From the NCBI RefSeq assembly GCF_015752155.1, contig NZ_JADOVI010000001.1, positions 124,001 to 188,000 on the forward strand: a stretch of 64,000 nt of DNA, read 5' to 3'. The position numbers and the translations under genes are program-made. The notes under the pieces are model-generated. The model was not told the origin of the DNA and searched no databases. It was given only the letters and a program-made list of their open reading frames with translations. Positions 49,437 to 58,137 of the stretch are shown here, piece by piece. Numbering within the stretch: the first letter of the stretch is position 1; each line of letters starts with the position of its first letter. Source of the DNA: Cryobacterium sp. MP_M3. GTDB taxonomy: Bacteria > Actinomycetota > Actinomycetes > Actinomycetales > Microbacteriaceae.

Positions 49437-51776
49437 ATGTTGAGCATTTCTGCACGACGCCGGGAATCCTGGCGTCCCACGGGCGCCAGGCGCTGGCTGG
49501 TCTGGGCCATGTGGCTGGTCCTCGCCTGCTACGGCGTGGTGCTGCTCATCCCGGGCGAGGGATTCAACCCGTTGCTGGACGGCTTGCTGTCCGTGCTGGC
49601 GGTGTGGCTACCCGCCCTCGCCTGTTGGGCGGCCGTGGCTCGGTCCCGGTTCATGCGCGCCCCGCTCGCCCTGTGCGCCACCGCCGTGACGTCGTATGCC
49701 CTCGGCGACAGCTACTACGTCCTGGCCACTCCGATCGGGGGGAGCCTGCCGTTCCCCTCACCGGCTGACGCCGGCTACCTGCTCTTTTGCCCCTTCATCC
49801 TGGCCGGCCTGATGGCCGTCGTGCACCGCCAGAGCCGGGGGTTCCCCTGGTCGGCGCTGCTGGACAGCACGGTGGGTTCCCTCGGCGCCGCGGGAGTACT
49901 GGCCGTGGTCCTGAGCCCGATCCTGGACTCCGCGGTCAGTGGGCCGGTGTCGCCGGCCGCCGTCGTGGGAGTCGCCTATCCGATGGCCGACCTGGTCCTG
50001 GTCGCCGCAGTCGTCGGCATCGCCGCTTCCCCGGGGCTGGCGCCGGGTCGCTGGATCGTCCTGGCCGGCGGCCTGTTCATCTTCGCGGCCACCGACGCCG
50101 CCTACGCCCTGCTCGAGCACGGCGCCGACTACGAGGGCGGAACCCCGCTGGACGCCGGCTGGGCCCTGGGGCTTGCCTTCATCGCGGTCTGGGCCAATGA
50201 TCTGCCCCGCGGGGGCGATCCGGCGAATCCCGCCGTCGCAGGGGCCGGCGCGCTGGCCGTGCCGACCGTGGCGACGGCGGCCGCCCTCGGCATCCTGCTG
50301 CTGGCGAGCCAGGGGAATGTTCCGGGCCTGGCGGTCGTCCTGGCCGGGCTGACGATCCTCCTGGCCGGGGTGCGCACCCAGCTGGCCTTCCGGCGAGTGG
50401 TCAAGGTCGCGGACCTCCGGCTCCTGGCCAGGACCGACGACCTGACCGGGCTGCCCAACCGCCGCGCCCTGCATTCGGACGTGCCGTTGCGGCTGGCCGC
50501 GCGGCGGGGCGGGCGGAGCGCGTTGCTGCTCCTGGACCTCGACCGCTTCAAAGAGGTCAACGACAGCCTCGGGCATGACATCGGGGATCTCCTGCTGGTT
50601 CAGATCGGAACCCGCCTGTCGGATCAGCTGCGCTCCGGGGATCTACTGGCACGGTTGGGCGGAGACGAGTTCGCCGTGCTCCTCGACGACGCCGGGCCCG
50701 ACGCGGCCGTGCTCGCCGCCGCCCGGTTGCGCGCGGCGATGGCGGCACCGTTCACCCTCGCGGGCATCTCCCTCCAGGCCAGCGCCAGCGTTGGAATCGC
50801 CCTGTTCCCCGACCACGGCGATGACCTGACCACCCTGCTGCGCAAGGCCGACATGGCGATGTACAAGGCCAAGGCCGCGCGGAGCGGCCACCACGTCTAC
50901 GTCGACTCCGACGACAACCGAGGCCAGGAGCGGTTGCGCACCCTCCAGGAACTGCGGGTGGCGCTCGCCGAGGAGCAACTCGAGCTGCACTACCAGCCCA
51001 AGATCGAGCTTGCCACGGGCCAGGTGCGGGGAGTCGAGGCCCTGGTGCGCTGGAACCACCCCCGGCTCGGCCTGCTCTATCCGGGCGCGTTCCTGGCGCT
51101 CGCCGAGGAGACCGGGCTCATGCGCGAACTGACGGCTATCGTGCTCCGCCTGGCCCTGGACCAGGCGGCAATCTGGCAGCGGCAGGGCACTCCGTTGTCG
51201 GTCGCGGTCAATTTCTCGGCCAGCTCCCTGGTCGACGCGGGCCTGCCCGAACGCATCGGCGCCATGCTCGAGGCGCGGGGGCTGGCCTCGTCAGCGCTGA
51301 CGGTGGAGATCACCGAGGAGTTCCTGATGGACGACCGGGACCGCGCCCGCGACATCCTGGGCCGGCTGCGGGAGAGCGGCGTGCGGGTCTCCGTCGACGA
51401 CTTCGGAACCGGGTACAGTTCGCTGGCCTACCTGCGCGAACTCCCCATCGACGAGCTCAAGCTCGATCGGGCCTTCGTCTTCCCGATGTCCGACGATCCG
51501 CGCGCCGCGGCACTGGTGTCCTCCACCATCGACCTCGCTCACAGCCTGGGGCTGATCATGGTCGCCGAGGGCGTTGAGGATGCCGCGGCCTGCGACGACC
51601 TGACCCGCTACGGGTGCGACCAGGCCCAGGGCTACTTCCTGTGCCGCCCCGTGCCTGCCGCCGAGCTGGACGGCTGGCTGGCCGAGCACCGTCTGGCTGC
51701 GGAGGGCCCGGCCGCGGTCGTCGACCCGGGCGGCATGCCCTCCACGGCCGGAACGGCGCCGGGGCTCAGGGGCTGA
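49437..51776 (+). CDS. GGDEF-EAL cyclic di-GMP enzyme with membrane sensor
   Basis: The 779-residue protein has about nine hydrophobic spans in the first 315 residues, then a GGDEF domain (GGDEF at about residue 407) and an EAL domain (EAL at about 533). The inhibitory RxxD site (RSGD) lies five residues before GGDEF. The EAL catalytic set is complete: NFSAS, EITEE, DDFGTGYSS, KLDRAF, AEGVED and QGYF. It could both make and break cyclic di-GMP in response to a membrane signal. GGGGGG precedes the ATG. It stands alone. Confidence 0.95.
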   Translation: MLSISARRRESWRPTGARRWLVWAMWLVLACYGVVLLIPGEGFNPLLDGLLSVLAVWLPALACWAAVARSRFMRAPLALCATAVTSYALGDSYYVLATPIGGSLPFPSPADAGYLLFCPFILAGLMAVVHRQSRGFPWSALLDSTVGSLGAAGVLAVVLSPILDSAVSGPVSPAAVVGVAYPMADLVLVAAVVGIAASPGLAPGRWIVLAGGLFIFAATDAAYALLEHGADYEGGTPLDAGWALGLAFIAVWANDLPRGGDPANPAVAGAGALAVPTVATAAALGILLLASQGNVPGLAVVLAGLTILLAGVRTQLAFRRVVKVADLRLLARTDDLTGLPNRRALHSDVPLRLAARRGGRSALLLLDLDRFKEVNDSLGHDIGDLLLVQIGTRLSDQLRSGDLLARLGGDEFAVLLDDAGPDAAVLAAARLRAAMAAPFTLAGISLQASASVGIALFPDHGDDLTTLLRKADMAMYKAKAARSGHHVYVDSDDNRGQERLRTLQELRVALAEEQLELHYQPKIELATGQVRGVEALVRWNHPRLGLLYPGAFLALAEETGLMRELTAIVLRLALDQAAIWQRQGTPLSVAVNFSASSLVDAGLPERIGAMLEARGLASSALTVEITEEFLMDDRDRARDILGRLRESGVRVSVDDFGTGYSSLAYLRELPIDELKLDRAFVFPMSDDPRAAALVSSTIDLAHSLGLIMVAEGVEDAAACDDLTRYGCDQAQGYFLCRPVPAAELDGWLAEHRLAAEGPAAVVDPGGMPSTAGTAPGLRG

Positions 51777-51789
51777 CGGGGCGGCCGGG

Positions 51790-52719
51790 TCACCGGGCCT
51801 GGAACACCGCCGTGGCCACGACCAGGTCCTCCCAGGACATGCCGGAGCTCGTGAACACGCGCGGGCGGCCCATGTCGACGGGGACCCGCCCGGTCACGAT
51901 GGAGCGCAACGGCACGAGCGAGCCGGCTGCGATAACGCCCTCCTCGATCGGGATGATCACGTCGCCGCCCTCCCGCTGGGCGACCGCCGCGTCCTCGACC
52001 ACGACCTGCGCGCGGGCGATGAGGGCAGAGGGCAGCTCGCGGGCGTCGGGTTCGTGCGATCCGACGGCGACGGTGCACGAGTCATCCGGCACCAGGGCGC
52101 CGTCGAAGAGCGGGATGCGCGCGGTCGTCGCGCAGACGATCAGCTGGGCGTCGCCGACGTCGGCGGCCGTACCGACGCCCGCGGCCTGACCGGATTGCCG
52201 CACCCGGGTGGCGAGGTCCTCGGCGCGGCCCTGGTGTCGGGCGACGATCGTGACCCGGTCGATCTCGCGGATGCCGCGCATCGCCTCGATATGACCCCAG
52301 GCCTGCGGGCCGGAACCGAACACGACCATCCGGTCGATTGCGGCGGGGGCGAGGTGGTTCGCGGCCGCAGCGGAGACGGCGGGGGTGCGCAGGGTGGTGA
52401 GGGCGGCGCCGTCGAGGATCGCCACCGGGCCGAGCGTCGCCGCGTCCAGCAGCAGGTAGACGCCCTGGATCCGCTCACGGCCGAGGGCCGGGTTGCCCGG
52501 GGCGACCGTGGCGACCTTCACGCCGGCGAACTGCGCCGCCTGGGCCGGCATCAGCAGCAGCTGGCCATGGTCGAGGGCGAGGATGCCGCGGTCGAAGTCC
52601 CGCGCCGGGTCGAGCCCGCGCGCGAGCGCCTCGTCGATCGCGCGCGCCGCGGCTCGGAATCCGACCCGGCGGAAGATCTCGGCCCCCGTGATCCAGGGGG
52701 GTCCGGTGGTTTCGGTCAT
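51790..52719 (-). CDS. Ornithine cyclodeaminase/mu-crystallin family oxidoreductase
   Basis: The 309-residue protein has the family's substrate Lys in GVKVATVAPGNPALG and the NAD-binding VVFGSGPQAWGHIEA. Members include ornithine cyclodeaminase, alanine dehydrogenase and pyrroline-2-carboxylate reductase; the substrate is not clear. The ATG at 52717-52719 follows GGGAG; the open frame upstream is not coding. It lies 61 bases downstream of the TetR gene on the same strand, so the two are probably co-transcribed. Confidence 0.87.
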   Translation of the reverse strand: MTETTGPPWITGAEIFRRVGFRAAARAIDEALARGLDPARDFDRGILALDHGQLLLMPAQAAQFAGVKVATVAPGNPALGRERIQGVYLLLDAATLGPVAILDGAALTTLRTPAVSAAAANHLAPAAIDRMVVFGSGPQAWGHIEAMRGIREIDRVTIVARHQGRAEDLATRVRQSGQAAGVGTAADVGDAQLIVCATTARIPLFDGALVPDDSCTVAVGSHEPDARELPSALIARAQVVVEDAAVAQREGGDVIIPIEEGVIAAGSLVPLRSIVTGRVPVDMGRPRVFTSSGMSWEDLVVATAVFQAR

Positions 52720-52780
52720 GATGACTCCCGTCGTGGTGGGTGGGGGCTCGCCTCCGTCGTCGGGAGCGGCCGGTCGCGGC

Positions 52781-53356
52781 TCAGTGCGCGGGGCCGGGGC
52801 CGGTGAGCCGGGAGACGATGGCGGTGACGGCCGTGCGCATCTCGGCGAGCCGGGCCGGGCTCGGTGATTCGTCATGGGGCTGCATGAGCGGCCAGAGCGA
52901 GGTGACCAGTGTGATCGCGGCGAGCAGGTCGGCGGGGGAGAGCAGCGCAGAGACGCTGCCGTCGCCCTGGGCGCGGGCGAGAGCCTCGGCCTTGGCGGTC
53001 TCGGCGGCGACGATGCCGGCCACCCGCATCCCCTGGCCGTCGCGTTCGAGCCTGTCCCAGAGCGCCAGTCGCACGACCTCGGGGTGGGTGCAGTACCGGT
53101 CGAAGAGCCGGCCCGCGTAGCCGGCGAGGTCGGTCGTGTCGATGGGGATGGCCGTGACCATCTCGGCGACGAGCGAGTCGAAGACTGTCTCGAACAATCG
53201 GTCCTTGTTGCCGAAATAGGTGTAGAGCAGGCTCTTGTTGCAGCCCGCGCTCGCCGCGATGCGGTCGACCCGCGCGCCGGCGATGCCCCGCTCGGCGAAT
53301 TCGGCGGTCGCCGCCTCGAGGATGCGCCGCCGGGTGTCCTGGGAATCTCGTGCCAT
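52781..53356 (-). CDS. TetR-family repressor
   Basis: The 191-residue protein has the TetR helix-turn-helix: TRRRILEAATAEFAERG, then VDRIAASAGCNKSLLYTYFGNKD, cited as IAASAGCNKSLLYTYF. The variable ligand domain follows. TAAGCT ends six bases before the ATG on the minus strand, so its message is probably leaderless. An operator-like palindrome abuts that box, indicating autoregulation. It is divergent from an SDR gene that carries the same palindrome. Confidence 0.92.
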   Translation of the reverse strand: MARDSQDTRRRILEAATAEFAERGIAGARVDRIAASAGCNKSLLYTYFGNKDRLFETVFDSLVAEMVTAIPIDTTDLAGYAGRLFDRYCTHPEVVRLALWDRLERDGQGMRVAGIVAAETAKAEALARAQGDGSVSALLSPADLLAAITLVTSLWPLMQPHDESPSPARLAEMRTAVTAIVSRLTGPGPAH

Positions 53357-53368
53357 GCACCGAGCTTA

Positions 53369-53380
53369 CTAACCGGTTGG
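53369..53380. promoter_or_regulatory. TetR operator, site 1
   Basis: CTAACCGGTTGG, a near-perfect palindrome, lies directly upstream of the TAAGCT box of the TetR gene. Confidence 0.8.
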
Positions 53381-53427
53381 TTGAGTTTTCTCCCGGGCTG
53401 TGGTTTGATACGGGAAGTCGTAAGTAA

Positions 53428-53439
53428 CTAACCGGTTAG
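53428..53439. promoter_or_regulatory. TetR operator, site 2
   Basis: CTAACCGGTTAG is a perfect 12-bp palindrome 12 bases ahead of the SDR start codon and matches site 1 at 11 of 12 positions. Confidence 0.85.
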
Positions 53440-53451
53440 GAAGTATAAATC

Positions 53452-54279
53452 ATGGTCACCCAAGTCGCACTCGTCACGGGCGCATCATCCGGCATCGGCG
53501 AGGCCACGGCGCTCGAACTCCTCGGCCGCGGCTTCACCGTCTACGGCGCGGCCCGCCGCGTCGACCGGATGAGCGGGATCGCGGCGAAGGGCGTGCGCCC
53601 CCTCGCGATGGACGTGACGGATGACGCCTCCATGCAGTCAGGGATCGCCACCATTCTCGGTGAGGCCGGCCGCCTCGACGTGCTCGTCAACAACGCCGGC
53701 TACGGCTCGTTCGGCGCCCTCGAAGACGTTCCACTCAGCGAGGCCAGGAAACAGTTCGACGTCAACATCTTCGGCCTGGCCCGGCTCACCCAGCTCGCCC
53801 TGCCGCAGCTGCGCAGGCAGAAGAGCGGCACCATCGTGAACATCTCGTCGATCGGCGGCAAGTTCTACGAGCCGCTCGGGGCCTGGTACCACGCCACCAA
53901 GTTCGCCGTCGAGGGCCTCAGCGACTCGCTCCGGGTCGAACTCAAGCCGCACGGCATCAACGTGGTCATCATCGAACCGGGCGCGATCCGCACCGAGTGG
54001 AACACCATCGCCCGGGAGAACGTGATGAAGACCTCGGGCGACTCGGCCTACCGCCGGCAGGCGGAGGCCCTCGTGCGGGTGCTCACCCGCGCGGACGCGG
54101 AGGGCGTCGGCGCCGCGCCGCAGGTGATCGCCGCCGCCATCGGCAAGGCCGTCACCGCCCGCCGGCCGAGGGCCAGGTATGTCGCGCCCGCGAGCGCCCG
54201 CGCGATCCTGTTCCTGCGCTGGGTGCTGAGCGACCGGATGATGGATGCGGTCATCCTCCGGATCTACGGCCGCGGCTGA
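53452..54279 (+). CDS. Short-chain dehydrogenase/reductase
   Basis: The 275-residue oxidoreductase has the NAD(P) site TGASSGIG (residues 9-16), NNAG (80-83), Ser132/133 and the catalytic YHATK (Tyr146, Lys150). The Arg-rich stretch after strand 2 (AARRVDR) suggests NADP(H). It is divergent from TetR, and both promoters hold the CTAACCGGTT palindrome, so its inducer probably relates to its substrate. That substrate is unknown. Confidence 0.93.
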   Translation: MVTQVALVTGASSGIGEATALELLGRGFTVYGAARRVDRMSGIAAKGVRPLAMDVTDDASMQSGIATILGEAGRLDVLVNNAGYGSFGALEDVPLSEARKQFDVNIFGLARLTQLALPQLRRQKSGTIVNISSIGGKFYEPLGAWYHATKFAVEGLSDSLRVELKPHGINVVIIEPGAIRTEWNTIARENVMKTSGDSAYRRQAEALVRVLTRADAEGVGAAPQVIAAAIGKAVTARRPRARYVAPASARAILFLRWVLSDRMMDAVILRIYGRG

Positions 54280-54403
54280 GCCTTCGCTGAGACCGCGGCT
54301 GGGAAATCCCTGAGCCGGTTGCTGCCCGAACCGACCAGATCGGATTATGCTGCCAGCTACCGGGGAGTTCCCCCGGCAGCAGAGCAAAGTGAGGTCGGCA
54401 ATC

Positions 54404-54565
54404 ATGAACCTGTTATTGGTCATCATCGCAATCGTGGCGGTCGTGCTTCTCCTCACCGGCGGTTTCGTGCAATCCCTGAACTTCCTGCTTTGGGTCGGGA
54501 TCGTGCTCCTCGTCATCGCCGTGATCATGTTCCTGGTCCGGTCGATCTCGGGCCGCCGGACCTGA
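54404..54565 (+). CDS. Small two-span membrane protein, 53 residues
   Basis: The 53-residue peptide is almost all membrane: LLLVIIAIVAVVLLLTG and LLWVGIVLLVIAVIMFLV flank a short Gln-Ser-Asn turn, with a basic end SISGRRT. The ATG at 54404 follows GTGAGG; the open frame 19 codons upstream has no ribosome site. A strong terminator follows. Similar small hydrophobic proteins are common in Microbacteriaceae; function unknown. Confidence 0.75.
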   Translation: MNLLLVIIAIVAVVLLLTGGFVQSLNFLLWVGIVLLVIAVIMFLVRSISGRRT

Positions 54566-54589
54566 CGAACACCCCACTGGACAACGGAA

Positions 54590-54620
54590 GGGCCGCCCAT
54601 CGGGCGGCCCTTGTGCTTTG
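54590..54620 (+). terminator. Intrinsic terminator
   Basis: GGGCCGCCC (54590-54598) and GGGCGGCCC (54602-54610) form a 9-bp stem with an ATC loop, followed by TTGTGCTTTG. Confidence 0.75.
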
Positions 54621-54646
54621 GGACGGCGTAGTACCGGTACCGGGAG

Positions 54647-54979
54647 CTACCGGCTGCCGTCCAAAGGCGTCAGCCAGGTCAGCCGGGACCCGTCGCCGAC
54701 GATCAGCTCCCCGAGGGCGGCGTTGAATACCGCGCCGTACTCGGCGGTGATGTGCGCCTCGAACGCCGCGGCGTCCCGGTAGACCTCATAGACGAAGAAC
54801 TCCGCGGGGCTCTCCGTGAGGCGGTGCGGGTCGAAGACGAGGTTGCCGGGTTCGTTTCGCACGTCGCGGGTCAGCCCGAGCAGGAGGTCCGCGACCTCCT
54901 GCTCGCGGCCGGGCCTGGCCGTGAACTCGGCGTACAGCGCGACCGGCCCGGCGGGCAACGCGGCCGGGACACCGCTCAT
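54647..54979 (-). CDS. ABM-fold monooxygenase/LsrG-like protein in the fructose operon
   Basis: The 110-residue protein has the antibiotic-biosynthesis-monooxygenase fold: LYAEFTARPGREQEVADLL, EPGNLVFDPHRL and FFVYEVYRDAAAFEAHI. The middle resembles LsrG, an ABM-fold isomerase of the AI-2 pathway, as well as quinol monooxygenases. Its ATG overlaps the stop of the sugar ATPase as ATGA, so it is the last gene of the ABC operon. A role in sugar-derivative metabolism is inferred only from that position. Confidence 0.8.
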   Translation of the reverse strand: MSGVPAALPAGPVALYAEFTARPGREQEVADLLLGLTRDVRNEPGNLVFDPHRLTESPAEFFVYEVYRDAAAFEAHITAEYGAVFNAALGELIVGDGSRLTWLTPLDGSR

Positions 54980-55776
54980 GCCTTGCGTGCCCCCGTCATG
55001 ATGGCCACGGCATCCGTCATGCTGTGCGACCGCGGCGTGATGGTGGCCGCGCACTTGCCGAGGCGCTGGATATGGATGCGGTCGGCCACCTCGAACACGT
55101 GCGGCATGTTGTGGCTGATCAGGATGACCGGGATGCCCCGTTCGCGCAGGTTCTTCACCAGTTGGAGCACCTGGTTGGACTCGCGCACCCCGAGGGCGGC
55201 CGTCGGCTCGTCGAGCACGACCACCTTGGAGCCGAAGGCGGCGGCCCTGGCCACCGCGACCGCCTGGCGCTGGCCGCCGGAGAGGTTCTCCACCGCCACC
55301 GTCACGTCCTGGAGGGTCGTGATGCCGAGGGCGGTGAGTTCCGCCCTGGCCCGGTTGCGCATGCCCTTGGTGTCGACCATCCGGAAGACGGAGCCGAGGA
55401 TGCCCTTGCGACGCACCTCGCGCCCGAGGAACAGGTTGGATGCCACGTCCAGCGCGGGGGACACCGCCAGGGTCTGGTAGACCGTTTCGATGCCGGCGGC
55501 GTGGGCGTCCTGCGGGCGCTTGAACTGCACGGGCTTGCCGTCGAGAAGGATCTCGCCTTCGTCGGCGATCTCGGCCCCGGTGAGGCACTTGACCAGCGTG
55601 GACTTGCCGGCCCCGTTGTCGCCGATGATGGCGAGCACCTCGCCGGGGTAGAGGTCGAGGCTCACCCCGTCGAGGCCGACGACACGGCCGTAGGTCTTGA
55701 CGAGTTTCCTGGCCTGCAGGATGGGTGTGCGGGTCGGGGCCGCGGGCGACGCGGCGTCACGGTCGAGGAGGGTCAT
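54976..55776 (-). CDS. frcA: Fructose-type ABC transporter ATPase (FrcA-like)
   Basis: The 266-residue ATPase has Walker A GDNGAGKST (residues 52-60), the signature LSGGQ (165-169) and Walker B VVVLDEPTAAL (Asp189). It is a single-domain protein, unlike the two-domain RbsA type, matching FrcA. The ATG at 55774-55776 follows GAAAGG and overlaps the permease stop by four bases. It energises import of the sugar bound by the FrcB-like protein. Confidence 0.9.
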   Translation of the reverse strand: MTLLDRDAASPAAPTRTPILQARKLVKTYGRVVGLDGVSLDLYPGEVLAIIGDNGAGKSTLVKCLTGAEIADEGEILLDGKPVQFKRPQDAHAAGIETVYQTLAVSPALDVASNLFLGREVRRKGILGSVFRMVDTKGMRNRARAELTALGITTLQDVTVAVENLSGGQRQAVAVARAAAFGSKVVVLDEPTAALGVRESNQVLQLVKNLRERGIPVILISHNMPHVFEVADRIHIQRLGKCAATITPRSHSMTDAVAIMTGARKA

Positions 55777-56819
55777 TTGCGTACCTTTCGGATCCATTGG
55801 TCGACGGAGACCGCGACGATGATGAGCACGCCGACGGCGAAGGTCTGCCAGAGCACGTCGAGGCCGGCGAGGGACAGGCCGTTGCGGAAGACGCCGACGA
55901 TCAGGGCGCCGAGGAGGGTGCCCCACACGGTGCCGCGGCCGCCGAAGAGGCTCGTGCCGCCGATCACGACGGCGGTGATGGAGTCGAGGTTGAGGTCGAC
56001 TCCCGCGTTCGGGGATGCCGCGTTGCTGCGGCCGATCTGGATCCAGGCGCCGACCGCGAGGATCGCGCCCGCGGCCAGGTAGACGCTCATCAGCACCCGG
56101 TTGACGCTGATGCCGGCGAGCCGGGCGGCCTCCTTGTCGTCACCGACGGCGTAGACGTGCCGGCCCCAGGCCGTCTTCTGCAGGATGAAGGCGAGCACGA
56201 GGTAGAGCACGAGCATCATCAGCACGCCGGTGGTGAAGTTGACGCCGCCGATGTTGAAGGTGGTGCCGGTCCAGGTGAGGAGGTCGGGCATCTCGCCGCC
56301 GCGGATGGTGGCGCCGCTCGAGTAGAGCAGGGTCAGGGCGATGAAGATGTTCAGGGTGCCCAGGGTCACGATGAACGGGGGGAGCCGGAGCCGGGTGACC
56401 AGGAAGCCGTTCACGGCACCGGCTCCGAGGGCGACGAGCAGCCCGGCGAGGAGCCCGAACACGGCCGGCAGCCCGGCCTGCACACTGGATTGGGCCACCA
56501 CCATCGAGCTGAGCACCATCACCGCGCCGACGGAGAGGTCGATGCCGGCGGTGAGGATGATCAGGGTCTGGGCGATGGCGAGGGTTCCCACGACGGCGAC
56601 CTGCTGGGTGATCAGGGAGAGGTTCGCGGGATTGAGGAATCTGTCGTTCAGCAGTCCGAAGACGATGACCGCGATCACGAGCACGATGGCCGGGCTGAGC
56701 GCCGGGTAGCGGTGCATGGTGGAGCGGAGCCGGCTGAGCGGCGTCGTGCGGTCGAGGAATTCCTCGGCCAGGTCGTGGGCCCCCGTCGTTGCGGGCGCCT
56801 CCTGAGCATTCTGGGTCAC
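55773..56819 (-). CDS. frcC: Fructose-type ABC transporter permease (FrcC/RbsC family)
   Basis: The 348-residue permease has about ten spans with the family signatures LTAGIDLSVGAVM and VIGGTSLFGGRGTVWGTLLG, cited as GGTSLFGGRG. The GTG at 56817-56819 follows CGGAG; the frame continues 26 codons upstream without a ribosome site. It lies between the binding-protein and ATPase genes and overlaps the latter. Confidence 0.9.
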   Translation of the reverse strand: MTQNAQEAPATTGAHDLAEEFLDRTTPLSRLRSTMHRYPALSPAIVLVIAVIVFGLLNDRFLNPANLSLITQQVAVVGTLAIAQTLIILTAGIDLSVGAVMVLSSMVVAQSSVQAGLPAVFGLLAGLLVALGAGAVNGFLVTRLRLPPFIVTLGTLNIFIALTLLYSSGATIRGGEMPDLLTWTGTTFNIGGVNFTTGVLMMLVLYLVLAFILQKTAWGRHVYAVGDDKEAARLAGISVNRVLMSVYLAAGAILAVGAWIQIGRSNAASPNAGVDLNLDSITAVVIGGTSLFGGRGTVWGTLLGALIVGVFRNGLSLAGLDVLWQTFAVGVLIIVAVSVDQWIRKVRK

Positions 56820-56927
56820 GTGGGAACTCCGTTGTCCTGGTGAATGGTGTGAGTTCAAGGGGTGAGACCGTGGGATGCCGGAGTCGATTCTCGGCATCCC
56901 ACGGGGTCGTTGGGTCGTTCTCCGGTG

Positions 56928-58025
56928 TTAGCCCCAGCAGATGTCGGATGCTGCGCTGGTGTCGATCGAGTCGACTCCCGTCTGCGGGTCGTCGGTCACG
57001 AGGGCGACGCCGGTGTTGTAGAAGTCGAGGCCGGGCGAGACCTCAGGCTTGGTGTTGGACTTGACCAGGTCGGAGATCGCCTGCACGCCCAGCTCGGCCA
57101 TCTTCACCGGGTACTGCTGCGCGGTGGCGCCGATCACGCCGTCCTTGACCTGGCCGACGCCGGCGCATCCGCCGTCGATCGAGACGATGATGGTGTCGGT
57201 CTTGCCCGCGGCCTTGAATGCCTGGTAGGCGCCGTAGGCAGCCGGCTCGTTGATCGTGTAGACCACGTTGATGTCCGGGTTCTTGCTCAGCAGGGTCTCG
57301 GCGGCGGTGCGGCCGCCGTCTTCCGCGCCGTCGGTCGGCTCGTTGCCGACGAGGGCGTAGTCGCCGCCGCTGTAGGTGCCGGTCTTGGCCTCATCGCCGT
57401 TCTTGGTCTTGTCGGCGGCGTCGATGCCCATGCCGTCGAGGAAGCCCTGGTCGCGGTTGACGTCGACCGAGACGATCTTGTCGCTGAACAGGTCGAGCAT
57501 CGCGATGGTGGCCTTCTTGCCGCCGAGCTTGGCGGCGGTCCACCTGCCGATGTCCTGGCCGGCGAGGTAGTTGTCGGTCGCGAAGGTGATGTCAACGGCC
57601 TTGGGGTCGGACGGGGGCGTGTCCAGGGCGATCACGTAGAGGCCGGCGTCGCGGGCCTTGACGAGGGCGTCTTCGACGCCGGGGCCGGCCGGAGTGATCA
57701 GGATGCCCTTGTCGCCCTTGGAGATGGCGTTCTCGACGGCCTGGATCTGGCTGTCCTCGTCGCCGTCCTTCTTGCCGGCTGCGAGAGTGAGGTCGATCCC
57801 GAGCTTCTCGGCCGAGGCCTTCGCGCCGTTCTGCATGGCCACGAAGAACGGGTTGGTCGTGGTCTTCACGATCAGCGAGACGCCGATCTTGTCCGACGCG
57901 CTCGTCGACCCGCCGGAGGAGGTGTTCGAAGAACACCCGGCGAAGCCCACCGTGGCGAGGGCGGCGATCGATCCGGCGGCGATGAGCCGTTTGAACGTGA
58001 GTGATGGTGTGCTGTGATTCATCAT
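56928..58025 (-). CDS. frcB: Fructose-type ABC transporter binding lipoprotein (FrcB-like)
   Basis: The 365-residue lipoprotein has lipobox FAGC (Cys31) and a periplasmic-binding fold closely like rhizobial FrcB: KTTTNPFFVAMQNGA, GILITPAGPG, VYTINEPAAYGAY and DGGCAGV, and the same ending CWG. It should bind fructose or a related sugar outside the cell. AGAGGAG precedes the ATG. It is first in the order frcB-frcC-frcA-ABM. A promoter (TTGACT-17-TAAAAA, minus strand, 58085-58113) and an operator lie upstream. Confidence 0.9.
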   Translation of the reverse strand: MMNHSTPSLTFKRLIAAGSIAALATVGFAGCSSNTSSGGSTSASDKIGVSLIVKTTTNPFFVAMQNGAKASAEKLGIDLTLAAGKKDGDEDSQIQAVENAISKGDKGILITPAGPGVEDALVKARDAGLYVIALDTPPSDPKAVDITFATDNYLAGQDIGRWTAAKLGGKKATIAMLDLFSDKIVSVDVNRDQGFLDGMGIDAADKTKNGDEAKTGTYSGGDYALVGNEPTDGAEDGGRTAAETLLSKNPDINVVYTINEPAAYGAYQAFKAAGKTDTIIVSIDGGCAGVGQVKDGVIGATAQQYPVKMAELGVQAISDLVKSNTKPEVSPGLDFYNTGVALVTDDPQTGVDSIDTSAASDICWG

Positions 58026-58061
58026 CGAATCTCCTCTTGGTTTGGGGGGAGGGGAACTCCC

Positions 58062-58075
58062 TGACAACGATGTCA
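58062..58075. promoter_or_regulatory. LacI-type operator, frcB side
   Basis: TGACAACGATGTCA, a palindrome with one mismatch, lies just after the -10 box of the frcB promoter and matches the site at 58139-58152 at 13 of 14 positions. Confidence 0.8.
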
Positions 58076-58084
58076 TAGGTATTT

Positions 58085-58120
58085 TTAGACCAAGATTGTT
58101 GTACAGTCAAGTGCAATCTT
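58085..58120 (-). promoter_or_regulatory. frcB promoter region with inverted repeat
   Basis: On the minus strand TTGACT, a 17-base spacer and TAAAAA form the promoter. AAGATTG (58092-58098) and CAATCTT (58114-58120) form a perfect 7-bp inverted repeat over it. Confidence 0.6.
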
Positions 58121-58137
58121 TCCTTGGAGATCAAACC

